Assembly (NCBI RefSeq): GCF_001514115.1
Contig: NZ_KQ948467.1
Span: forward strand, 206,545-270,544
DNA: 64,000 nucleotides
Direction: 5' to 3'
Source of the DNA: Streptomyces olivochromogenes
GTDB taxonomy: Bacteria > Actinomycetota > Actinomycetes > Streptomycetales > Streptomycetaceae
A program made the translations under genes and the position numbers. Numbering within the stretch: the stretch's first letter is position 1; each line of letters begins with the position of its first letter. Under the pieces are notes generated by a model that saw only the letters and a program-made list of their open reading frames with translations, was not told the origin of the DNA and did not search any database. This document shows, piece by piece, positions 33,883-42,982 of the stretch.

Positions 33883-34737
33883 ATGATCTTGGTGACCGGA
33901 GCGAACGGGAACCTCGGCTCGGCCACTCTGGCGGCGCTGCATGCCCGCGGTGCGATCGCGACAGGCGGCAGCCGCACCCCGAGTGACGGGATGCGCCGGC
34001 TGGATTTCGACGACCACTCCGGCATTGACCTTGCCGGTGTATCGACCTTGGCCCTGATCTCCGCCGGCTACGCCGAGGACGACCAGGTCGTCGGGCGGCA
34101 CGCGGCCGTCTTGGACGCGGCAGCCCGAGACGGCGTCCGACATGTCATCTATACGAGCCTGACCGGCGCCGGCGACCACCTCGGTTTCGCACTGGCGCAC
34201 CGTGCGACCGAACGGCGCGTGCGCGCTTGCGGCCTGCCGTGGACGATCCTGCGCAACGGCTTGTATGCCGAACTCTTCGGCGCTCTGCTGATGTGGGCCG
34301 ATGACGGAGTGGAGTCCGCATTCGGCGACGGCGCCCTGGCCGCGGTCGCCCGTGCGGACCTCGCCGAAGCCGCGGCGATCGTCGCAGCAGATCCGGCCCA
34401 ACACAGCGGGCACACCTACGATCTGACCGGCACGCCGATCACGACAGCAGACGTAGCCGACCGGCTCGCAGTCCCGCACCGGACCATCGGCCTGGGCGAG
34501 TACCGGCGCAGGCTTCTCAATGAGATGCCGGACTTGCTGCCGTTCCAGCCGCCCATGCTCGCCTCGATCGCGACCGGCATCCGGCACGGTTTCCTGGACG
34601 GCACCAGCCCCGACCTCGCTGACATACTCGTCCGCCCAGTTAGCGACCCATTGGCTACGGCTGTCGCAGCCGCCTCTGCCACGAGACCGGGCCGCGGCCA
34701 GGTAACGGCGGGTAGCGCGCGGCCTGCAAAGACATGA
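33883..34737 (+). CDS. NmrA-like NAD(P)H-binding oxidoreductase
   Basis: 284 residues. MILVTGANGNLGSATLAALH is the Rossmann nucleotide site (GxNGxxG). VSTLALISAGYAEDDQVVGR, RHVIYTSLTGAGDHLGFALA and GLPWTILRNGLYAELFGALL match atypical SDRs of the quinone oxidoreductase 2 (QorB/YtfG) type. It probably reduces quinones or a related electrophile, fitting control by the divergent HxlR. It overlaps the MFS gene by ATGA. GTG 33874 is an alternative start. Confidence 0.85.
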   Translation: MILVTGANGNLGSATLAALHARGAIATGGSRTPSDGMRRLDFDDHSGIDLAGVSTLALISAGYAEDDQVVGRHAAVLDAAARDGVRHVIYTSLTGAGDHLGFALAHRATERRVRACGLPWTILRNGLYAELFGALLMWADDGVESAFGDGALAAVARADLAEAAAIVAADPAQHSGHTYDLTGTPITTADVADRLAVPHRTIGLGEYRRRLLNEMPDLLPFQPPMLASIATGIRHGFLDGTSPDLADILVRPVSDPLATAVAAASATRPGRGQVTAGSARPAKT

Positions 34738-36176
34738 GTGCTTCCACGACTATCGAACACCGTCGGGGTGTCGTGGTGCTCGCGCTGATCGCGGCCTTCA
34801 TGGTCTTCGTCGACGGCACGATCGTGAACCTCACCCTCGCCCAACTCGCCTCGCACCTGCATGCCTCCCGCGCCGAGCTCGAATGGGCGGTCAACGCCTA
34901 CACCCTCTCCTTCGCCGCGGTGATGCTCGGTGCCGGCGCGATCACGGACACCCTCGGCGCGAAGTGGGCCTTCGTGGCAGGCCTGCTGGTCTTCACTGCG
35001 TCCTCTGCAGTCTGCGCGTCCGCCACCTCGATGCTGGTGCTCAACTTCGCCCGGTTGGTCCAGGGCGCGGGCTCCGCTCTATTGCTGCCGAGCGCGCTCG
35101 TCCTGGCCACGGCGTCCGCCACCGATGAGCATGCGCGGAACCGACTCGTCGGCTGGTGGGCCGCCGCCGGGGGCGTGGGAATGGCCGCCGGACCGCTGCT
35201 GGGCGGGGCGCTCGTCGCGCTCGCGAACTGGCGTGCCGTGTTCGCCGTCAACGTGGTCATCGGGATCCCCGCCGCCCTCTGGAGCATCCGCTCGATGCCC
35301 ACCACCGCGCGCGGCGGTCGGCGCCTCGACATCGTCGGCATGGGCTGTGCGACCGTACTGATCGGCGGGCTGGTCTTCGCTCTCGTCCAAGCCCCCACGC
35401 AGGGCTGGCTGAGCCCCGCAGCCATCACCGCCGCCGCGCTGACGGTCACCGGGCTCGTCGGCTTCGTCTGGGTCGAACGGTCCACCCGGACACCTCTCGT
35501 GCCGCCAGGCGTCTACTCTGACCGCAGGTTCGTCGCCACAGCCGCACAAGGCGCATTGTTCAACTTCGCCTTCTACGGGCTGCTGTTCGCGATGAGCCTG
35601 ATGCTCCAGCAAGGCCGCGGGCTCAGCGCGCTCGTCAGCGGTTTGCTGTTCCTGCCTCTGACCGGCCTCATCTCGATCGGCAGCATCTGCGCCGCCCCAC
35701 TCGCGCGACGGATCGGACGTACCGCTGTCCTGGGCATCGGCCAGGCCGTCCTGACCACCACGTTCCTCGCGGTGGCGTGGGCCAGCACCTCATCCGCGCT
35801 CTGGCGACTGGTGCTTGCCCTTGTTCCCGCCGGGTTCAGCTCGGGACTGCTCGTGCCCACCATGACCTCGCAGTCCATCGCCGCCGTCGAACCCGCCCTG
35901 CACGGGGCCGCGTCCGCAGTCTTCAACACCTCCCGCCAGATCGGTGCAGCCATTGGCGTCGCCGCCTTCGGCCCGCTCCTCGGGCCCACGCACAACCTCA
36001 GAGAGGGGTTCATCACCTGCGTGGTCGTCGGCGCAGCCGCCTCCGCGGTCGCCCTGGTACTGACCGCGGTTGCACGACCGGCCGCCGTTGCCGCACCCAC
36101 AGGCAGCCTGAATGCCCAAGCGCCATGTGCAATCTCGGCCCATGACACTCCCGACAACCTGCCCGAACGCGCCTGA
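34734..36176 (+). CDS. MFS drug exporter, DHA2-like (14-helix type)
   Basis: 480 residues. Motif A/C features: VVVLALIAAFMVFVDGTIVN LTLAQLASHL, LVQGAGSALLLPSALVLATA, GWWAAAGGVGMAAGPLLGGALV (antiporter motif C). About 14 hydrophobic helices place it with EmrB/QacA-type H+-coupled exporters. Translationally coupled to the NmrA-like gene, so probably induced together through HxlR to export a toxic quinone or antibiotic. The substrate cannot be read from the sequence. Confidence 0.9.
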   Translation: MSASTTIEHRRGVVVLALIAAFMVFVDGTIVNLTLAQLASHLHASRAELEWAVNAYTLSFAAVMLGAGAITDTLGAKWAFVAGLLVFTASSAVCASATSMLVLNFARLVQGAGSALLLPSALVLATASATDEHARNRLVGWWAAAGGVGMAAGPLLGGALVALANWRAVFAVNVVIGIPAALWSIRSMPTTARGGRRLDIVGMGCATVLIGGLVFALVQAPTQGWLSPAAITAAALTVTGLVGFVWVERSTRTPLVPPGVYSDRRFVATAAQGALFNFAFYGLLFAMSLMLQQGRGLSALVSGLLFLPLTGLISIGSICAAPLARRIGRTAVLGIGQAVLTTTFLAVAWASTSSALWRLVLALVPAGFSSGLLVPTMTSQSIAAVEPALHGAASAVFNTSRQIGAAIGVAAFGPLLGPTHNLREGFITCVVVGAAASAVALVLTAVARPAAVAAPTGSLNAQAPCAISAHDTPDNLPERA

Positions 36177-36196
36177 CCACCACCCAAGGGGAACCG

Positions 36197-36878
36197 TGCT
36201 GCACAAGAACACGCCGCTGTCGCCGGAGGGAAGAAGGCGCCTCGTGGAACCCTGCCGTACTCGTCCAATCGCGCACGTCGCATCCGAGATGGGCATCTCC
36301 CGCGCGTGCGCATCGAAGTGGGTCAACCGATACCGCCGCCACGGCGAGCTCGGACTCGTCGACCGATCTCGGTACCCCGGCGCCAGCCCACCGCCACCGG
36401 AGCCGAGGTGGTGCCACGAATCGAGGAACTACGCCGAACTTGCAAGGGGTCGGCTGCCAAAATCACATTCGAACTCCAGACGGAGGGCATAGCCATCAGC
36501 CGCCGCACGATGTCGCGGCACCTCGTCGTACTCGCACTGAACCGGCGCTGGTTCATCGACCCCAACGGTGGATCCAACCGCAAGCCGCAAACAATCACCG
36601 CCCGACGCCCCGGCCACATGGTCCACATCGACGTGAAGAGGGTGGGCTGGATCCCAGACGGCGGTGGCCGGCGAGCCCGCGGAAAGAACAGCGATCACGC
36701 CCGTGAAGTCTCGCGACGCAAGAAGAAGAGCGAAGGCCGCGGCTATGTTCACCTCCACTCCGCTGTCGATGGCTATTCGCGCCTCGCTTACACCGAGGCA
36801 CCATCCGACGAGAAGGCCACCACTGCGGTCGCATTCCTGCACAAGGCCGGGTGCCCGTACCTAGGACTGCAGGAGTGA
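36197..36878 (+). pseudogene. Truncated IS481-family transposase
   Basis: GTG 36197 starts LHKNTPLSPEGRRRLVEPCR, then THVASEMGISRACASKWVNR-type HTH text, with a frameshift near 36390. The next frame reads RIEELRRTCKGSAAKITFEL, GIAISRRTMSRHLVVLALNR, ITARRPGHMVHIDVKRVGWI (first catalytic Asp) and YVHLHSAVDGYSRLAYTEAP (second Asp). It ends abruptly at 36878, before the catalytic Glu, so the right third is missing. Its loss point is 50 bp before the tetR gene at 36937. Confidence 0.85.
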
Positions 36879-36927
36879 CCGCCACCACGGGCGGCGAGTC
36901 CCTCCCGCCAGCCTACAGCTTGATAAC

Positions 36928-36942
36928 ATACATCGTATGGAA
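36928..36942. promoter_or_regulatory. CCATACG-type operator over the tetR-1 start codon
   Basis: ACATACA-T-CGTATGG: the right half-site is perfect and the left has two changes. The ATG of the tetR gene (36937) lies inside the right half. With TTGATAAC just before, the transcript may be leaderless. Confidence 0.65.
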
Positions 36943-37734
36943 AGAGTGAAGCGTACCCCTAGAGGTACTCGGAAGAGGGATGTGCCTCTGACCGAGGCAG
37001 GGATCTGCGCCTCCGCCCTGCGGCTCATCGACGCGGACGGGGTCGAGGCGCTCACGATGCGCAAACTCGCCGCCGCGCTGGACGCGAACCCGATGTCGCT
37101 GTACCACCACGTGCCGAACAAGGAAGCATTGCTGCGTGGCGTGGCGAAAATGGTCGGTGCCCGGTTCCGCACCGTGACGCTGGAGGACGCTCCCTGGCAG
37201 GAGCGCATGCGCCTGCTTGCCACGGATTTCCGGACGTTGGCACACCGCCATCCCAACCTCATGGCCTACTCGTTCAGCCAGCCGGACTTCATTCAGCCCG
37301 AAGATCCCTTCTGGGTCGCGCTCACCGCCGTGCTGGACGCCGCAGGGGTTCCGCATTCGGATATCCCGCAGCTCGCCGCGCTCGTGTGCGCCGTCGTCAT
37401 CGGCGTGATGATCGCCGAGCTCAACGGCGCGCTCCACCGGTGGTCGAACCTCCAGCCCGCCACGCCCGCCTCCGGCGAGGACGGGCCGACGAACGAGGGC
37501 TTTGGCGAGGACCTGATGTTCCGCCTGGTGCTGGACACGATCATCAGCGGCATGGAAAGTCGGCTCACGGCCGATCACGCCGGTGGGCGCGACGGCCGGC
37601 CCCAGCAGAACTCCCGGCGCGCCTCCGGACGTGTGCCCCGTCAACTCCGACCACCGGCCGCACGCTGCGAAGGAGAGTCCCCGGGGAATCCCGTCTCGGA
37701 CATGGCGGCCGGTTACGACCTGAAAGAGCAGTGA
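36937..37734 (+). CDS. TetR-family regulator, paralog 1
   Basis: 265 residues. A basic N-terminus (RVKRTPRGTRKRDVPLTEAG) precedes the HTH (LTMRKLAAALDANPMSLYHH VPNKEALLRGV, about 45-75) and a TetR_C-type helical domain (RHPNLMAYSFSQPDFIQPED PFW). The HTH is almost identical to that of the tetR gene at 38130-38789, so both should read the same operator. A 50-residue polar tail after residue 210 is absent from the paralog and may be a readthrough after a lost stop. There is no Shine-Dalgarno; the start lies in its own candidate operator. Confidence 0.85.
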   Translation: MERVKRTPRGTRKRDVPLTEAGICASALRLIDADGVEALTMRKLAAALDANPMSLYHHVPNKEALLRGVAKMVGARFRTVTLEDAPWQERMRLLATDFRTLAHRHPNLMAYSFSQPDFIQPEDPFWVALTAVLDAAGVPHSDIPQLAALVCAVVIGVMIAELNGALHRWSNLQPATPASGEDGPTNEGFGEDLMFRLVLDTIISGMESRLTADHAGGRDGRPQQNSRRASGRVPRQLRPPAARCEGESPGNPVSDMAAGYDLKEQ

Positions 37735-37786
37735 GGAGTAAAAGCCAAGACACGCGGTTTTTGTTCAGTGGTAGGGGAGTTCAGTC

Positions 37787-37990
37787 ATGCCTGCCGTTCT
37801 GATCCACGGCGTCCCCGACACCCGCCGTGTGTGGGACGGCGTGCGCCGACACCTGATCCGGAGCGACGTCGAGGCATGGGATTGCCCGGCTTCGGCACGC
37901 CCCGGCCGGGCGGCTTCGGCTCCACCGAAGAGGAGTACGTCGATTGGCTCATCGAACGACTGGAGCGGGTGGGCGAGCCGGTGGGCCGGA
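37787..37990 (+). pseudogene. N-terminal fragment of an alpha/beta hydrolase
   Basis: MPAVLIHGVPDTRRVWDGVR, then HLIRSDVEAWD, is the oxyanion HGVPD region of epoxide-hydrolase-like alpha/beta hydrolases. After a frameshift near 37880 it continues as LPGFGTPRPGGFGSTEEEYV, then DWLIERLERVGEPV, and stops matching before the nucleophile elbow. It lies 50 bp after tetR-1. Confidence 0.75.
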
Positions 37991-38129
37991 TGCATCCTCA
38001 CCGCGCGCGTCGCTTCCCCGCGGCCCGGCCGCGGGTTCGCCAACTTGGGCCCGGCCTCGGTGCCGCTGACACCGAGGGGCGAGCCGCCGCCGGACCGCGC
38101 ACCGCCCCACCGGAGCCGTCTCGCTTCCG

Positions 38130-38789
38130 TCACACCCTCTCGCGGGCTCGTGCGACATGGTTCTCCACTCCGGCGACCGCGGCGTCCAGCGTGGAGTCGA
38201 ACATGGTGTCGATCACGCCTTTGGAGGGCGGGGGCGCTTCTTCCTCGTCGGGGCCCGACGGCGGTGCCAGTGGCAGAGTGGCCCACCGCTGCAGCGCCCC
38301 GTTCAGTTCGCTGAGCAGCAAACCTGTGAACACACCGACCAGGGTCGCGGCGACGCGCGGAATCTCCTCCTCGGGCAGTTTCGCGGTGGCCAGGATGTCG
38401 ATCAGTGCCTGCCAGAAGGGGTCCGCCGGCTGCACGTAGTCGGGGCGCGTGAAGGAATACTCCATCAGTTTCGGGTGACGGTGCGACAGTTCGCGGAAGT
38501 CCCGGGCCAGTTCACGCAGTCGGTCCTGCCAGGGGATGTCTCCCCGGTCCTCCGTGCTGAACTGCGAACCGACCCGGTGGGCCACGCCGCGCAGCACGGC
38601 GTCCTTGTTCGGCACGTGGTGGTACAGCGACATGGGGTTCGCATCGAGCGCGGTCGCGAGTTTGCGCATGGTGAGCGCCTCGACCCCGTCGGCATCGATG
38701 AGCTGCAACGCCATGGCGTGGATGCCGTCCTTGGTGAGCGGTACGTCCCTCTTTCTCGTGCCCCGAGGGGGCTTCCGTTCAGTCGCCAT
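38130..38789 (-). CDS. TetR-family regulator, paralog 2
   Basis: 219 residues. TERKPPRGTRKRDVPLTKDG, then LTMRKLATALDANPMSLYHH with VPNKDAVLRGVA, is the HTH. The ligand domain differs more from paralog 1 (RHPKLMEYSFTRPDYVQPAD, SELNGALQRWATLP). It is divergent from the P450-reductase fusion with an 840-bp gap. Its ATG sits inside a CCATACG-type palindrome just as in paralog 1. Most likely an autoregulated repressor of the P450 operon. Confidence 0.9.
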   Translation of the reverse strand: MATERKPPRGTRKRDVPLTKDGIHAMALQLIDADGVEALTMRKLATALDANPMSLYHHVPNKDAVLRGVAHRVGSQFSTEDRGDIPWQDRLRELARDFRELSHRHPKLMEYSFTRPDYVQPADPFWQALIDILATAKLPEEEIPRVAATLVGVFTGLLLSELNGALQRWATLPLAPPSGPDEEEAPPPSKGVIDTMFDSTLDAAVAGVENHVARARERV

Positions 38790-38800
38790 ACGGTGTACGG
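38786..38800. promoter_or_regulatory. CCATACG-type operator over the tetR-2 start codon
   Basis: On the minus strand CCGTACA-C-CGTATGG: perfect right half-site, two changes in the left. The ATG (38789) lies in the right half, the same geometry as at 36928-36942. Confidence 0.7.
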
Positions 38801-39510
38801 TACCAGCCTTCGCGCGGTGGCACCGTTTCCGGCCCCCCGTCCCTCCGGCTTCGCGGACAGTCCCGGACTGGTTGGCCTTGGTGGGCGACGAGGTCGCCAA
38901 GGCGCGCCTTGACAGGAAAGGCTCGGCTCGAAGCTGCGCTCGAGGAGTGCGGCAAGACGTTCGAGCGGCGGCCTCGGCGCACTGCCGCCTGACGCGTGCG
39001 GGCATGGAGCCAGGCAGGCGTGTCGGCCGTCCCCCTTCCCTGGTGTGCTCGCCTGCGGCCGCAGGCCGCAGGTATGCCCTGCCCAGGAGGCTCTGGCGCA
39101 CCCGCCTTGCCTGATCTCGCGGACTGACGCCGGGCGAGCGAGTGCGGCACAGCGGCGCCGCCGCGAGGCGGCACACGCGCCTGCCTCTCCGGTGCTGCCG
39201 CCGGCCGCCCGTGCGTATGGGCGCAGGCCCTGCTGCCGCGACGCGTACTGGCAGGCCTGAGGGGCTGGCTGCTCACCGGGATGTCGCCGCGGCCGCCGTC
39301 GCGGACCGTGGATGTCCTCCATGGGTCGCACCCGCCAGGAGAAGCCCTCTCAAGCCGCCGGCTGCCGACGATCGGCCGCGCCACTTGTCTCCTCCGGCCG
39401 GGAGATCGTGCGGAGGCGCCTGGCCCTGATGTGACCCCGCTGCGCGAGCGACGCCGCCCCTGGTGAGCCGGACATTCCCGTTTCTCGCCCCGGGCCTGCC
39501 GATTGAAGTT
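38801..39510. other. 710-bp gap without a recognised gene
   Basis: GC-rich, with frames open on both strands but no start, ribosome site or family I can support. The last 100 bp before the P450 gene hold operators and promoter. Confidence 0.4.
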
Positions 39511-39551
39511 CCATACGTCGTATGGTATCACTGAAGGCATACGGCGTATGG
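39511..39551. promoter_or_regulatory. Paired CCATACG operators before the P450 fusion
   Basis: CCATACGTCGTATGG (39511-39525) is a perfect 7+1+7 palindrome. GCATACGGCGTATGG (39537-39551) has one change. Centres are 26 bp apart. The pair ends 77 bp before the P450 start and is the cleanest example of the repeated operator. Confidence 0.8.
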
Positions 39552-39628
39552 AAATCGGGTGCGGCCGTACCGGCGCCCCGCGACACCGAATGGCGCCCTG
39601 CCCGCCTTTCCCCTTGAAGGAGCCAGCC

Positions 39629-42600
39629 ATGACCACACAGCCCCAGACCGACCTGCGGCCCATCCGGTCTCCGCGGGGGGTCCCGCTCTTCGGCCACACG
39701 CCGCAGATCCCCAGCACCAACCCGGTGGAGTACTTCGGCAGGCTGTCCAAGCAGTTCCCCGAGGGGCTCTACGGCATGGAGATCGCCGGCATCGAGCAGG
39801 TCTTCGTCTGGGACCCGGACCTGGTGGCCGAGGTCTGTGACGAGACCCGGTTCTTCAAGCAGATCGACAAGACGCCGCTAGCCCATGTCCGGGACTACGC
39901 GGGAGCCGCCCTGTTCACGGCCCACCAGCACGAAGAGGAATGGGGCATGGCGCACCGAGTCCTCCTCCCGGCCTTCAGCCAGCGGGCGATGAAGGGCTAC
40001 TTCGGGCAGATGCTGGAGATCGCCCAGAACCTGGTGGGCAAGTGGGAGCGCAAGGAGGGCCGGCCGGTCAACATCACCGACGACTACACCCGGCTGACCC
40101 TGGACACCATCGCCCTGACGGGGTTCGGTTACCGGTTCGACTCCTTCGCCAAGGAGGATCTGCACCCCTTCCTCAACGCGCTGCTGCAGGCGCTGGTCGA
40201 GTCGCTGCGGCGCTCGCAGGAGCTGCCGATGATGACCAAGATGCGCAAGGCCGATGACAGGAGGTACCGCGAGAACATCCGGCTGATGCGGGACCTGGTC
40301 GAGAACGTGATCAAGGAGCGCCGTGATGGCAAGGGCACCGGTGAGGATGACCTGCTGGGCCTGATGCTGGAGGCCACCGACCCGGAGACCGGCAAGGGGC
40401 TGGAGGACGACAACGTCCGTGACCAGGTGCTGACGTTCCTGATCGCCGGTCACGAGACCACCAGCGGTCTGCTGTCGTTCGCCACGTACTCGCTGATGCG
40501 CAACCCGCACATCCTGGCCCAAGCCTACGCCGAGGTGGACCGGCTGCTGCCGGGCGACACGGTCCCGGACTACGACACGATCATGCAGATGGACGTGATC
40601 CCGCGGATCCTGGAGGAGACCCTGCGCCTGTGGGCTCCCATCCCGATGATCGGCAAGTCCCCGCTGGAGGACACCGTCATCGGCGGCTGCTACGGGCTCA
40701 AGAAGGGAGCGCGGGTCAACATCCTTGAAGGTCCGCTGCACACCCACCCCAAGGCGTGGGAGCGGCCGGAGGAGTTCGACATCAACCGGTGGCTGCCGGA
40801 GAACCGGGTCAACCACCACCCGCACGCCTACAAGCCGTTCGGCAACGGCGTGCGTGCCTGCATCGGCCGGCAGTTCGCGCTCACCGAGGCCCGTCTTGCC
40901 CTCGCGCTGGTGCTGCAGAAATTCAAGTTCGCCGACCCCGACGACTACAAGATGGACGTCAAGGAGGCGCTGACGCGCAAGCCCGGCGGCTTCGAACTGA
41001 CCGTGCGGGCCCGTCAGGAGCACGAGCGGACCGTGTTCGGCGCAGTGGACCTGCAGACCGACGACACGCGGGCGCAGGCCGCGGTCAGCGGTGTCGGGGT
41101 GAACCTGACCGTCGCCTACGGCTCCAGCCTGGGCTCGTGCGAGGACCTGGCGCGCACCATCGCCGACCGCGGTGAGCGCTCCGGATTCGGCACCACCCTG
41201 GTCGGCCTGGACGAGCTGGGTGACAACCTGCCCACCGAGGGCCTGCTCGTCGTCGTGGCCTCCAGCTACAACGGCAAGGCTCCGGACAACGCGCAGCGTT
41301 TCGACGACCTGCTCGCCGCCGGACTCCCGGAGGGCTCGCTGTCCAACGTGCGGTTCGCGCTGCTGGGTGCCGGCAACACCCAGTGGGTGGCCACCTACCA
41401 GGGCTTCCCCAAGCGGATCGAGGCGGGCCTGCTGGCCGCTGGCGCCACCCGCGTCATCGAGCGCGGCATCGCGGACGCCGCCGGTGACTTCGACGGCATG
41501 GCCACCCGCTGGATGGACACCCTCTGGACCACCCTGGCCGAGGAGTACGCCGCCGACACCTCCGAAACCACCGGGCCGCGCTTCGAGGTGCAGCTGCTCA
41601 CCGAAGCTGACGTGCGCCCCGCGATCGTCTCCGAGCAGGCCTACCCCCTCACGGTCGTGGCCAACGAGGAACTGGTCAGCGACGCGACCGGGCTGTGGGA
41701 CTTCAGCATCGAGCCGCCGCGCCCGGCCGCGAAGTCCATCACCATCGAACTCCCCGACGGTGTCACCTACGACACCGGCAACCACCTGGCCGTGTTCGCC
41801 AAGAACGAGCCGCAGCTGGTTGCCCGAGTCCTCGCGCGACTCGGCGTCGACCGCGACCAGGTCCTGCGTCTGGACCAGCCCGCCGGCGGCCGTACGCACC
41901 TCCCGGTGGGCACTCCCGTCACAGCGGGCCTGCTGTTCACCGAGTTCGTGGAGCTGCAGGACGTGGCCACCCGCTCGCAGATACAGACGCTGGCCAAGCA
42001 CACCGACTGCCCGTGGACCCGGCCGCAGCTGGAGGCCTACACGGCCGACACCGCCGCGGCCGAGGAGCGCTACCAGACCGAGGTCCTGGGCAAGCGCGTC
42101 TCCGTGCTCAACCTGCTGGAGCGTTTCCCGGCGGTCGAACTGCGGCTGGGGATCTTCCTGGAGATGACGGGCCCGATCCGCCCGCGGTTCTACTCCATCT
42201 CCTCTGCCCCGCTGGCCAACCCCCGGCACGTGCGGCTGACCGTCGGTCTGCTGGAAGGGCCGGCCCTGTCCGGCGACGGCCGGTACCGCGGCACCTGCTC
42301 CTCCTACATCGCGGGCCTCAATCCCGGGGACGTCTTCTACGGCTACGTGCGCGTGCCCTCCCCGACCTTCGCCCCGCCGATCGATCCCGCCACGCCGCTG
42401 ATCCTCATCGGCCCCGGCACCGGCATCGCGCCGCTGCGCGGCTTCCTGGAGGAGCGTGCCTGGCAGCATGCGAACGCCACGCAGATCGGCCTGTCGCAGG
42501 TCTTCGTCGGCTGCCGTCACCCTGAGCACGACTACTTCTACCGGGACGAGATGGAGATGTGGGCGCTGTCCGGCATCGCCCGGGTCCACACCGCCTTCTC

Positions 42601-42850
42601 CGCGGTGACCGGACACCCGGCCCGGTTCGTCCAGGACGCCATCGCAGGCGCCGCCGACACCGTTTGGCAGGCCATTCAGGACGGCGCGTACATCTACGTG
42701 TGCGGCGACGGCCGCCGCATGGCACCCGCCGTGCGCGAGGCGCTCGCCGCCATCTACCGCAAGCACACCGGCAGCGACGACGAGGCCGCCCAGCAGTGGC
42801 TCGCCCAGCTCGAAGCGGACGAACGCTACCAGCAGGACGTCTTCGCCTGA
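39629..42850 (+). CDS. Self-sufficient cytochrome P450/NADPH-P450 reductase (CYP102/BM3 type)
   Basis: 1073 residues (P450 BM3: 1049). Haem domain 1-480: I-helix AGHETTSG (A273), ExxR helix (EETLRLWAP), haem loop FGNGVRACIGRQFA with C411 as iron ligand. FMN domain about 490-650: LTVAYGSSLGSCEDLARTIA, VASSYNGKAPDNAQ. FAD/NADPH domain to the end: RFYSISSAP, ILIGPGTGIAPLRGFLEER, YVCGDGRRMAPAVREAL. One polypeptide carries electrons from NADPH to hydroxylate fatty-acid-like or other hydrophobic substrates. AAGGAG precedes ATG 39629. Two operators lie upstream and an alcohol dehydrogenase downstream. Confidence 0.97.
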   Translation: MTTQPQTDLRPIRSPRGVPLFGHTPQIPSTNPVEYFGRLSKQFPEGLYGMEIAGIEQVFVWDPDLVAEVCDETRFFKQIDKTPLAHVRDYAGAALFTAHQHEEEWGMAHRVLLPAFSQRAMKGYFGQMLEIAQNLVGKWERKEGRPVNITDDYTRLTLDTIALTGFGYRFDSFAKEDLHPFLNALLQALVESLRRSQELPMMTKMRKADDRRYRENIRLMRDLVENVIKERRDGKGTGEDDLLGLMLEATDPETGKGLEDDNVRDQVLTFLIAGHETTSGLLSFATYSLMRNPHILAQAYAEVDRLLPGDTVPDYDTIMQMDVIPRILEETLRLWAPIPMIGKSPLEDTVIGGCYGLKKGARVNILEGPLHTHPKAWERPEEFDINRWLPENRVNHHPHAYKPFGNGVRACIGRQFALTEARLALALVLQKFKFADPDDYKMDVKEALTRKPGGFELTVRARQEHERTVFGAVDLQTDDTRAQAAVSGVGVNLTVAYGSSLGSCEDLARTIADRGERSGFGTTLVGLDELGDNLPTEGLLVVVASSYNGKAPDNAQRFDDLLAAGLPEGSLSNVRFALLGAGNTQWVATYQGFPKRIEAGLLAAGATRVIERGIADAAGDFDGMATRWMDTLWTTLAEEYAADTSETTGPRFEVQLLTEADVRPAIVSEQAYPLTVVANEELVSDATGLWDFSIEPPRPAAKSITIELPDGVTYDTGNHLAVFAKNEPQLVARVLARLGVDRDQVLRLDQPAGGRTHLPVGTPVTAGLLFTEFVELQDVATRSQIQTLAKHTDCPWTRPQLEAYTADTAAAEERYQTEVLGKRVSVLNLLERFPAVELRLGIFLEMTGPIRPRFYSISSAPLANPRHVRLTVGLLEGPALSGDGRYRGTCSSYIAGLNPGDVFYGYVRVPSPTFAPPIDPATPLILIGPGTGIAPLRGFLEERAWQHANATQIGLSQVFVGCRHPEHDYFYRDEMEMWALSGIARVHTAFSAVTGHPARFVQDAIAGAADTVWQAIQDGAYIYVCGDGRRMAPAVREALAAIYRKHTGSDDEAAQQWLAQLEADERYQQDVFA

Positions 42851-42866
42851 CCCCCAGACGCCGGGA

Positions 42867-42895
42867 GGGTGCGGCGGTCCTGACACCCCGCACCC
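42867..42895 (+). terminator. Hairpin after the P450 gene
   Basis: GGGTGCGG (42867-42874) and CCGCACCC (42888-42895) form an 8-bp stem with a 13-base loop. It may weaken readthrough to the dehydrogenase. Confidence 0.45.
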
Positions 42896-42982
42896 CTTCC
42901 GGCCACCACTCACTCACGAGGCATCACACGGCACCCGTCGGCCCGAACCGCCGGGAGTGCCGCTCACAGAAAGCAGAGCACC

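Noticed and set aside
39878..42913. 1011-codon open frame opposite the P450 fusion
   Set aside because: Antisense shadow of a GC-rich gene; the sense strand has all P450 and reductase motifs, while the antisense has none and lacks a ribosome site.
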